Shown here in pieces: positions 29,967-36,955 of a stretch of DNA of 40,486 bases. Within the stretch, counting starts at the first letter, position 1. Each line of letters opens with the position of its first letter. The notes beneath the pieces were generated by a model that was not told the DNA's origin, did not search any database, and saw nothing but the letters and a program-made list of their open reading frames with translations. Made by a program: the position numbers and the translations under genes. Location: the NCBI GenBank assembly GCA_044348005.1, contig JBIKTR010000015.1, forward strand, positions 1 to 40,486, written 5' to 3'. This DNA comes from JAJTHC01 sp044348005 (GTDB lineage: Bacteria; Cyanobacteriota; Vampirovibrionia; Vampirovibrionales; JAJTHC01).

Positions 29967-30404
29967 ATGACCTTAAAAACCCAAACAAAATCTGAACTTA
30001 TTAGTGAACTTAAAGCCAAAGGCTTACGACTCACCCCTCAGCGGGAGCGCGTTTTGGATATTTTTTATGAATTACCCAATGGCGAACACATTAGCGCGGA
30101 ACATGTGTATACCACCTTAAAACAAGAAAAAGTGGATATTTCTCTAGCAACGTCCTACCGCACTCTAAAACTATTGGCCAGTCATGGCGTATTAAGAGAA
30201 GTCGATTTTGGGGAAGATACCAAGCAGTATGAACTCATTCGTGATGAAGAAGAACCACATCACCACTTAATTTGTGTGGATTGCCACCAAACCAAAGAGT
30301 TTGAAAGCAGTGTCATTTACGCAGAAGCTCAACGCCTTTGTGAAGCGATGGGTGCTGAATTGGTGGATGTTCAAGTAAAGCTTTATGCGCGTTGTAAAAA
30401 ATAA
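29967..30404 (+). CDS. Fur-family metal-dependent regulator (Fur/PerR/Zur type)
   Basis: This 145-residue protein has a winged helix at residues 10-80 (LKAKGLRLTPQRERVLDIFY, HISAEHVYTTL and LATSYRTLKLLASHGVL) and a dimerisation/metal domain with HHH at 98-100 and C103-x-x-C106. Fur-family proteins repress iron, zinc or peroxide-response genes when loaded with metal. The C-terminus is short: it ends ARCKK with a single Cys143, whereas most relatives have a second CxxC for the structural zinc. Either the site is three-cysteine or the zinc is missing. Which metal is sensed cannot be read from the sequence. The gene is divergent from tatA with a palindrome between. Confidence 0.92.
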   Translation: MTLKTQTKSELISELKAKGLRLTPQRERVLDIFYELPNGEHISAEHVYTTLKQEKVDISLATSYRTLKLLASHGVLREVDFGEDTKQYELIRDEEEPHHHLICVDCHQTKEFESSVIYAEAQRLCEAMGAELVDVQVKLYARCKK

Positions 30405-30450
30405 GTTTCTTGATTGAACTATAGAACACTATAGAAACGTGCTAACTCTT

Positions 30451-30669
30451 TCATGCCTTACCAAGTCGTTGTAAAAACGACGGCTGCGTTGCACGGGTGT
30501 TCTTATCCTTCTTGCTTAGTTCTAAGGTGTCCGTTGCCAAGGGCTGAAGCCTTGAATCAGGCTTTAGGTGCTTTTTTGAAAGATCCCCCCCACTGGAAAC
30601 CACAACGGTCGGGGCAATTTGCATAGAATGGGACGGGTTCGTTGTATAACGAACAACAGGTGTAGACAT
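30451..30669 (-). CDS. Small basic protein, function unknown, with strong ribosome binding site
   Basis: This 72-residue protein is rich in Ser, Thr, Pro and Lys, with no membrane segment or domain (middle DSRLQPLATDTLELSKKDKN). The gene is supported by the best Shine-Dalgarno in the window, TAGGAGGT, 4 bases ahead of the ATG. It is convergent with the Fur-family gene. Upstream (30670-30932) a hairpin GTTTGA/TCAAAC at 30751-30767 may be regulatory. I do not recognise the protein. Confidence 0.65.
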   Translation of the reverse strand: MSTPVVRYTTNPSHSMQIAPTVVVSSGGDLSKKHLKPDSRLQPLATDTLELSKKDKNTRATQPSFLQRLGKA

Positions 30670-30932
30670 AAAACCTCCTAAACCCTCATTGAATCGGCAA
30701 TGTAGAGTTCAAATTGGACTAATGTAATCAGCACACAATGTGTTTAGTCTGTTTGAATAAATCAAACATTAAGATTCTATTAAAACATAGTTATTTGTTT
30801 TTGGCAAATGGGGTGTCATAAAATCCATTTCAAATAGATGAAGCTTAAACGCATGACGTGCCATAACGAACAATTTGGGCTAGAATAAAAGTAGTTTCAT
30901 ATTTATCTTAATTTTAAGTGAGGATTCTTTCC

Positions 30933-33494
30933 GTGACTAGCGAAACCCCTATTCTTCCAAACAATGCCCCTTCTTTCAACAATGATCCCTTATTTCAGCA
31001 AGCCCATGACGGTATTGGCATTCGCCGTTTGTATAACGGCTTACTGAAGATTCAAGTCAAAACCCCTGTGCCTGACAGCGAAGCCCTTGCCGTCGTCTAT
31101 ACTCCAGGGGTGGCCAAACCTTGTTTGGAAATTCAGAAAGATGAGCAAATCTCTTTTCCTTACACCATGCGTGGTAATACCATTGGCATTGTTTCAAATG
31201 GTTCGAGTGTGTACGGCTTGGGCGAAGCAGGGGCAGAAGCGTCGATCCCTATTTTAGAATCTAAAGCCATTTTACATAAGCACTTGGCCAATATCGATGC
31301 CGTGCCCATTGCGATTGACACCGACGATGAAGAACAATTTGTGGAAACGTTGCGTCAGTTGGAACCTACCTTCGGCGCCTTTCAACTCGAAGGCATTAAA
31401 GCCCCTGATTGTTATGTGATTGAAGACAAGCTCAAGCGTGCCTTGAATGTGCCTGTTATGCACGGGGAACATTCAACCGCCGTAGTGGTGGTAGCGGGTA
31501 TTTTGAATGCCTTGAAAGTGGCGGGGAAAAAATTAAAAGATGCCAAAATCGTGATGTTTGGCGTGGGAACCAGTGGTATTGCCACCGCTCGTTTGTTGAT
31601 TCAACTCGGCGTGAAAGAACTGCTTTTGTGTGATGAGCATGGACGAATCGCCAATACCCGCCCTGTTGGCATGAGCTGGATGAAAGCTCAGTTGGCGCGT
31701 CACACCAATCCTAAAAACGTGATTCAGTCGCTTGAATCTTGTTTTGACGGGGCAGACGCTTATATCGGCTATAAAGATGCCGTCCATATTCAGCCCGTGC
31801 TTATTCGACGCATGGCTGAAAAACCTGTTGTTTTTGCCTTTTCATTGCCTGAAGCCGAAGTGTCTTACCAAGAAGCGATTGCCGAAGGAGCGTTTATTTA
31901 TGCGTCTCAACAATCTGAATTCCCGAACGCCTTAAATGTGGCGATGGCCTACCCCGGTATTTTACGTGGGGCTTTAGATGTATGTGCGGTGCGTTTGACC
32001 CGTCGTATGTTTGTGGCAGCCACCTTTGCACTGGCAGGCATGGTGAATGATGAAGATCTTTCTACGACGCATTTACTACCTACCATGGATGCCCGTGTGG
32101 CAGGTACTGTTGCTCGTGCCGTGGCTCAATCGGCCTTAGAAGACGGTGTGGCAAGGGAATTGGTCTCGCCTCAAAGTATTGAAGCCAATGTGTTAAAATA
32201 CATGAAAGAAGGCAGTGCGTCTTGGATTAAGCCCCCTTCGACTGAAAAAGCCTATGACACCATGACCACAGATGAAAAAGCCATGGAATTGCGTCGTCGT
32301 TACCAAGGTGTGATTGAAACCACCACCGCCGTAAAAGGGACGAATCAGAAGGTGCTTGAAGAAATTCATGCCGTGCCAAATGCGGTTAAAGCCTGTCGCG
32401 CTATTCAAGAAGATCCGAGTGAAGTGTATAACTTAACGTGTAAACGTAACTTGGTGGCTGTTATTACAGATGGTTCTGCTGTCTTGGGCTTGGGCAACAT
32501 TGGGGCAGGAGCAGGCTTGCCTGTTATGGAAGGCAAAAGCGTTTTGTTCAAAGCCTTTGGTGATGTAGAAGCCTTTCCTATTTGCTTGAATACCCAAAAT
32601 GTGGATGAATTGCTGGCTTCAATCAAGGCGTTGACCCCTATTTTTGGGGGCATTAATCTTGAAGATATTGCGGCGCCTCGATGCTTTGAGCTTGAAGAGC
32701 GTTTAATTGCAGAAACAGACATTCCCATTTTTCATGACGATCAACATGGTACCGCAGTGGTTGCGGTTGCGGCGATTTTAAATGCGGTAAAAGCCGTCGG
32801 TAAAAACCTCAATGAAGTGCGAATTGCCGTGAATGGGGCGGGGGCATCTGCTTTAAGTGTGTCTCGATTACTGTTACGTGCTGGGGTGAAAGACATTATT
32901 ATTTGTGACACCAAAGGGATTATTTACGAAGGTCGTACCGCTGGGATGAATGCCTTTAAAGAAAAAATTGCTAAGCTCACGAACCTAACAGGTATGCAAG
33001 GGTCGCTTGATGATGCGGTTCGCGGATCCGATATTTTAATTGGTCTTTCTGTACCGGGTGCCTTTACGCAAGACATGATTCGCACCATGAACCCTGACCC
33101 CATTGTACTCGCCATGGCCAATCCCACCCCAGAAATCATGCCCCATGAAGCCCATGCCGTGGGCGTGAGAATTATGGCCACGGGGCGGAGCGACTTCCCC
33201 AATCAAGTCAACAATTGCTTGGCCTTCCCCGGTATTTTCCGTGGCGCGTTGGATGTTCGCGCTTCGGTGATTAACGAAGAAATGAAGCTGGCGGCGGCTT
33301 ATGCCATTGCTTCAGTCGTGACGGAAGACAATCTCAAAAACGGCGTGATTATTCCCTCAGTCTTTGATTTGTCGGTGCCTCCGATGGTGGCAAAAGCGGT
33401 GGCTCAAGCCGCGATCGACACAGGGGTGAATCGTGTGAATGAGTTCACGCCTGAAGACATTGCTCACAAGTTGGAAGCCTACCTACAGGCGTAA
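30933..33494 (+). CDS. Double-length malic enzyme: two fused malic enzyme domains with complementary active-site losses
   Basis: This 853-residue protein consists of two complete small-type malic enzyme units (about 10-420 and 435-853). Malic enzymes convert malate to pyruvate and CO2 with NAD(P). The C-terminal half is canonical for metal and substrate binding: NLE577-D578-IAAP, FHD602-D603-QHGTA, ANPTPEI, SDFPNQVNN and the EGK lysine. The tyrosine motif YTPGVA, however, reads AVPNAV at 480-485. The N-terminal half keeps Y56-TPGVA and a lysine (ESKAIL), but its metal motif is LE153-G154-I, FHDDQHGTA is MHGEHSTA (one residue shorter) and ANPTPEI is SLPEAEV. The N-half dinucleotide site GVGTSG looks intact; the C-half has GAGASA. 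I chose the GTG at 30933, with AGGA 9 bases ahead, over the in-frame GTG at 30918. It is not a MaeB-type fusion: there is no phosphotransacetylase domain. Confidence 0.93.
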   Translation: MTSETPILPNNAPSFNNDPLFQQAHDGIGIRRLYNGLLKIQVKTPVPDSEALAVVYTPGVAKPCLEIQKDEQISFPYTMRGNTIGIVSNGSSVYGLGEAGAEASIPILESKAILHKHLANIDAVPIAIDTDDEEQFVETLRQLEPTFGAFQLEGIKAPDCYVIEDKLKRALNVPVMHGEHSTAVVVVAGILNALKVAGKKLKDAKIVMFGVGTSGIATARLLIQLGVKELLLCDEHGRIANTRPVGMSWMKAQLARHTNPKNVIQSLESCFDGADAYIGYKDAVHIQPVLIRRMAEKPVVFAFSLPEAEVSYQEAIAEGAFIYASQQSEFPNALNVAMAYPGILRGALDVCAVRLTRRMFVAATFALAGMVNDEDLSTTHLLPTMDARVAGTVARAVAQSALEDGVARELVSPQSIEANVLKYMKEGSASWIKPPSTEKAYDTMTTDEKAMELRRRYQGVIETTTAVKGTNQKVLEEIHAVPNAVKACRAIQEDPSEVYNLTCKRNLVAVITDGSAVLGLGNIGAGAGLPVMEGKSVLFKAFGDVEAFPICLNTQNVDELLASIKALTPIFGGINLEDIAAPRCFELEERLIAETDIPIFHDDQHGTAVVAVAAILNAVKAVGKNLNEVRIAVNGAGASALSVSRLLLRAGVKDIIICDTKGIIYEGRTAGMNAFKEKIAKLTNLTGMQGSLDDAVRGSDILIGLSVPGAFTQDMIRTMNPDPIVLAMANPTPEIMPHEAHAVGVRIMATGRSDFPNQVNNCLAFPGIFRGALDVRASVINEEMKLAAAYAIASVVTEDNLKNGVIIPSVFDLSVPPMVAKAVAQAAIDTGVNRVNEFTPEDIAHKLEAYLQA

Positions 33495-33510
33495 GTCTTC
33501 ACGTTTTTAT

Positions 33511-33551
33511 GAAAAACACGTCTTTTTTCTAAAAGAAGGGGCGTGTTTTTC
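33511..33551. terminator. Bidirectional terminator between malic enzyme and mnmE
   Basis: Perfect 10-bp arms GAAAAACACG / CGTGTTTTTC have an inner stem CTTTT/AAAAG and are followed by TTTTATTT on the plus strand. The converging mnmE stop codon lies 2 bases beyond the right arm. Confidence 0.88.
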
Positions 33552-33553
33552 TT

Positions 33554-34966
33554 TTATTTCCCGACGCAAAAACGGGAAAAAACCTCATCCAACACCGCTT
33601 CAGATGTATCAATCCCCAACAGCGTGTCGAGTTCTCGCAAGGCATCGGTGAGCGGAATACTCACCAGATCCAGCGGAAAGGATGGTGTGTTGAGCGTGGC
33701 TTGGGCGGCGTGAACGTGTGTCGTCATGCCATGTAAACAATCCAGCTGGCGTTGATTTAGGCACAATTCCGCATCTTGCACGGTGCTATTGCCTAAGCCT
33801 GCTTGCACGTGGCTTTCAAGCCAGCTTAAGACATCCGCAACGCCGTTGAAGGACAACACAGAAACAGCTTGCCAATCGGGGAAATGTGTCGCTAAACGGC
33901 CCTGCTCTTCAAGGTTGAGCGTGTCTATTTTGTTGAAAATTTTCAGTAAGGGCGTGCCTTCAGGGAGTTGGGACAACAAACGAGCATCTTCGGTAGGGAG
34001 GCTATTAAAATCAGGAGCCAACACCGACGCATCCACCAGATACAAAAGAGCATCCGCTTCTAGCGACGCTTGCAAACTGCGTTCGACTCCCAGTTGCTCG
34101 ACGACATCTTGAGCGTGGCGAAGCCCAGCGGTATCCACCAGCGTGACAGGCACGCCAGTCACCACCAGCCGTTCGGTCACAATATCTCGAGTCGTGCCAG
34201 CGAGTTCGGTCACGATGCTTCGTTCTTGGCTCAAAAGGGCATTAAATAGCGACGATTTGCCTGCATTCGGTTGCCCTAGCAAGGCGATTTTCAGCCCGTG
34301 ACGCATCAAGCCGTAGCGTTTGGACTGCGTGGTAAAGGCGGATGCTTGTGCGACAAGGGCATCGAGCGTTTCGTGCAAGGCGTGGCGATCGGGTTCGTCG
34401 ACTTCTTCGGGGTAGTCCATGGCGGCGACGATGTTGGCTTGTATATCGATGAGGACGTCTCGCAGTTGGAAGATCCGCTTGCCGAGCGTGTTGGCGTTAA
34501 GGGTTTGCACCGCCACTTGGGCGAGTGCCTTGCCTTCGGCGTGAATGGCGTCCGCAATGGCTTCGGCTTGGGCGAGGTTGAGCTTGCCGTTGAGGAAGGC
34601 ACGCAAGGTGAACTCGCCTTTGGGGGCGAGAACGGCTCCAGCGTTGAGGCAGAGCTTCACAATTTCTTGCGGAATGACGGTACCGCCGTGGCATTGAATC
34701 TCTATAATATCTTCGCCTGTGAAGCTGTGGGGGGCTTTAAAGGGGAGCAGAATCACATTGTCGATGAGGGTTTGCGTTTGCGGATCCACCACGTTCCCAT
34801 AGGCGATGCGTCCTTTTTGCAAGGGTTTGCCTTGAAAGAGGCGTTCAGCGACCTGCCACGCCTGTTGACCGCTTAGGCGAATAACGGCGACGCCAGCAGG
34901 ACCAGACGCCGTGGCTTGGGCAACGATCGTGGGGGCATCGTGGGTGACAGGCAGGGTAGGGGGCAT
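33554..34966 (-). CDS. mnmE: tRNA modification GTPase MnmE (TrmE)
   Basis: This 470-residue GTPase, with its partner MnmG, installs the carboxymethylaminomethyl group on uridine 34 of tRNAs that read split codon boxes. The N-terminal folate-binding domain shows TIVAQATASGPAGVAVIRLS, HSFTGEDIIEIQCHGG and RAFLNGKLNLAQAEAIADAI. The G domain (about 210-370) has GQPNAGKSS, AGTTRD, DTAG and NKID. The C-terminal motif is FCVGK, holding the catalytic Cys. I chose the ATG at 34966, since AAAAAGG is 9 bases ahead and the conserved region starts soon after. The upstream TPR gene's stop codon ends 1 base before this ATG (TAAGATG), which suggests translational coupling. MnmG is not in the window. Confidence 0.97.
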   Translation of the reverse strand: MPPTLPVTHDAPTIVAQATASGPAGVAVIRLSGQQAWQVAERLFQGKPLQKGRIAYGNVVDPQTQTLIDNVILLPFKAPHSFTGEDIIEIQCHGGTVIPQEIVKLCLNAGAVLAPKGEFTLRAFLNGKLNLAQAEAIADAIHAEGKALAQVAVQTLNANTLGKRIFQLRDVLIDIQANIVAAMDYPEEVDEPDRHALHETLDALVAQASAFTTQSKRYGLMRHGLKIALLGQPNAGKSSLFNALLSQERSIVTELAGTTRDIVTERLVVTGVPVTLVDTAGLRHAQDVVEQLGVERSLQASLEADALLYLVDASVLAPDFNSLPTEDARLLSQLPEGTPLLKIFNKIDTLNLEEQGRLATHFPDWQAVSVLSFNGVADVLSWLESHVQAGLGNSTVQDAELCLNQRQLDCLHGMTTHVHAAQATLNTPSFPLDLVSIPLTDALRELDTLLGIDTSEAVLDEVFSRFCVGK

Positions 34967-34967
34967 C

Positions 34968-36041
34968 TTATTTGCCTTTTTGAGGGAAAAGGTCACTCAC
35001 CAAATTTTTGGTTTTAATCGCTTCTCTATAGCCTTCCATATCGCCTTGTTCGACGAATAGGTGTTTGGCTTTTTCTAAATCGGCAAAAGCTCCTGTTTTA
35101 TCACCTGATAGGGCTTTCGCAAGCCCTCGAGCTTCGAAGGCGTGGGCATGTTTTGGATTAAACTGAATCGCTTTGGTAAAATCTTGTATGGCTCCAGTAT
35201 TATCCCGTAAGCCAAATTTTAAAATCCCTCTATTATTGTAAGCATCAGAAAATTGTGGGTTCAGCTGAATGGCTTTGTTATAATCTTGTATGGCTCCTGT
35301 CTTATCACCTAAATCACGTTTCCCGTTCCCTCGATTGTAGTAGGCAAGAGCACCTTGTGGGTTCAGCTGAATGGCTTTGTTATAATCTTGAATCGCCCCT
35401 GCCTTATCACCTAATTGTGATTTCGCAAGCCCTCGATTGTTGTAGGCACCAGCATATTGTGGATTGAATTCAATCGCTTGGGTGAAATCTTGTATGGATC
35501 CTGTTTTATCACCTAATTCACCTTTCGCAAGCCCTCGGTTGAAGTAGACTTTGGCATCTTGTGGATTAAGTTGAATGGCTGTATTGTAATCTTGAATCGC
35601 TCCAGCTTTGTCACCTGAGCTGTATTTTGCATTCCCTCGATTGTAGTAGGCATCAGCATCTTGTGGATTAAGTTGAATAGCTTGGGTGAAATCTTGAATC
35701 GCTCCACTATTATCGCCTAAGTCACTTTTTGAAGCACCTCGATTGGTGTAGAGTCTAGCAAGTTGTGGATTAAGCTTAATGGCTTTGTTATAATCTTGTA
35801 TGGCTCCTGTCTTGTCGCCTAAGTCACTTTTTGCCAGCCCCCGATTGTTGTAGGCTTTCACATATTGTGGATTCAATTGAATGGCTTTGTTGTAATATTG
35901 AATTGCTTCGGTCTTTTGTCCTTGCTTATAAGCCGCCTTGCCCTTTTCAAAAGCTTCTTCGGCGGTTTGGGCAAAGGCGTGCAAGGGGGCTAGCAACAGT
36001 AACGCCACAAGGGCTAGGGTTTTCAATTTCAAGGCGTTCAT
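34968..36041 (-). CDS. Secreted TPR-repeat protein, eight full repeats
   Basis: This 357-residue protein has a signal peptide (about 24 residues ending in HAFA before QTAEE), then eight nearly identical 34-residue TPR units of the form KTGAIQDYNKAIQLNPQ...AYNNRGLAKSDLGD and a ninth partial unit. It ends with a C-terminal helix also found in the neighbouring paralogue (GAFADLEKAK and on). TPR domains of this regular type bind peptides or other proteins; the location would be periplasmic or lipid-free extracellular. AAAGGACACGCCG precedes the ATG, the same leader as in the paralogue. It probably heads an operon with mnmE, an odd pairing. The repeat units are also similar as DNA (102-base period), so copy number can change by recombination. 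Confidence 0.9.
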   Translation of the reverse strand: MNALKLKTLALVALLLLAPLHAFAQTAEEAFEKGKAAYKQGQKTEAIQYYNKAIQLNPQYVKAYNNRGLAKSDLGDKTGAIQDYNKAIKLNPQLARLYTNRGASKSDLGDNSGAIQDFTQAIQLNPQDADAYYNRGNAKYSSGDKAGAIQDYNTAIQLNPQDAKVYFNRGLAKGELGDKTGSIQDFTQAIEFNPQYAGAYNNRGLAKSQLGDKAGAIQDYNKAIQLNPQGALAYYNRGNGKRDLGDKTGAIQDYNKAIQLNPQFSDAYNNRGILKFGLRDNTGAIQDFTKAIQFNPKHAHAFEARGLAKALSGDKTGAFADLEKAKHLFVEQGDMEGYREAIKTKNLVSDLFPQKGK

Positions 36042-36124
36042 CGGCGTGTCCTTTTTTGTTGGGGTATTGCTTTATTTTAGCAAGCCCACCGCTCCCTGTA
36101 AAGCACGGCTGGGTAGGGGGCCTT

Positions 36125-36688
36125 TTATTTGCCTTGTTGAGCAAATTGGTCACTCACCACATTTTTGGCTTCAATGGCGTTTTGATACCCTTCCATATTG
36201 CCTTGTTCAACGTAGAGTTGCTTGGCTTTTTCAAGATCCGCAAAAGCCCCTGTTTTATCCCCCAATAGGGCTTTGGCAATCCCACGATTGTTGTAAGCTT
36301 CGGCTTTTTTGGGATTAAGCTGAATGGCTTTGTTGTAATCCTGTAGGGCTCCTGTCTTGTCCGCTAAGTCATATTTTGCGTTTGCTCGATTGTAGTAGGG
36401 TTCGGCAAGTTGTGGATTAAGCTGAATCGCTTTGTTATAATCTTGCATGGCTCCAGTCTTGTCGCCTAAGTCATATTTTGCACGCCCTCGGTTGTCGTAG
36501 GGTTCGGCAACTTGTGGATCAAGCTGAATGGCTTTCGTGTAATGTTGAATGGCCTCTGTATTTTGCCCCTTCTTATAAGCATTATCTCCTTTTTTAAGGG
36601 ATCCTTTGGCGGTTTCAGCACAGGCGTGCAAGGGGTTTAGCAACAGTAACGCCACAAGGGCGAAGGCTTTGAGCTTCAGGCTTTTCAT
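36125..36688 (-). CDS. Secreted TPR-repeat protein, three full repeats (paralogue)
   Basis: From the ATG at 36688 the protein has 187 residues: a signal peptide (KLKAFALVALLLLNPLHACA), three full 34-residue TPR units and a partial fourth, then the same C-terminal helix as the downstream paralogue (DKTGAFADLEKAKQLYVEQG). I chose 36688 rather than the longer frame (to 36748) because AAAGGACACACCA lies directly ahead and the signal peptide follows. The two genes are a tandem duplication that differs by five repeat units. The Cys near the predicted cleavage site (HACA) does not make a clear lipobox. Its function is unknown; partner binding is likely from the fold. Confidence 0.9.
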   Translation of the reverse strand: MKSLKLKAFALVALLLLNPLHACAETAKGSLKKGDNAYKKGQNTEAIQHYTKAIQLDPQVAEPYDNRGRAKYDLGDKTGAMQDYNKAIQLNPQLAEPYYNRANAKYDLADKTGALQDYNKAIQLNPKKAEAYNNRGIAKALLGDKTGAFADLEKAKQLYVEQGNMEGYQNAIEAKNVVSDQFAQQGK

Positions 36689-36723
36689 TGGTGTGTCCTT
36701 TATATTGAAGAGGGTGGGCGATA

Positions 36724-36768
36724 GTGTTCGCCAGACAAAACAGACCATAGACCGTTTTATCTGGCGGA
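36724..36768. repeat. Hairpin element containing dispersed repeat copy 2
   Basis: Arms CGCCAGACAAAAC (36729-36741) and GTTTTATCTGGCG (36754-36766) pair with one mismatch around a 12-base loop. The loop plus right arm (36742-36762) is the exact inverse of 11150-11170. It lies upstream of the TPR paralogue and could act as a regulatory hairpin or be a small interspersed element. Confidence 0.6.
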
Positions 36769-36955
36769 TGCTATAGGTGTTATTTTAGCAAGCCTAGCGC
36801 CCTCTGTAAAGTAGGGCTTTTTCCCTAAAAAAACAATCGTCTAGCACAAAATAGCACAGGGCGTGTGTTTATGCTTGTAGGATGTCTTCTTTGTTCGTCA
36901 ACAGGCGTCCGCAGATTTTAGGCATCAACAAGATTCATATAGGCAACCACCATTC

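Noticed and set aside
34298..34876. A 192-codon open frame on the plus strand across mnmE
   Set aside because: It is antisense to well-conserved MnmE domains, and its composition (repeated Gly/Val/Glu) mirrors the codon pattern of the opposite strand; no start signal.
34968..36041. Regularly spaced direct repeats that could look like a CRISPR array
   Set aside because: The period is 102 bases without unique spacers, and the repeats encode in-frame TPR units behind a signal peptide.
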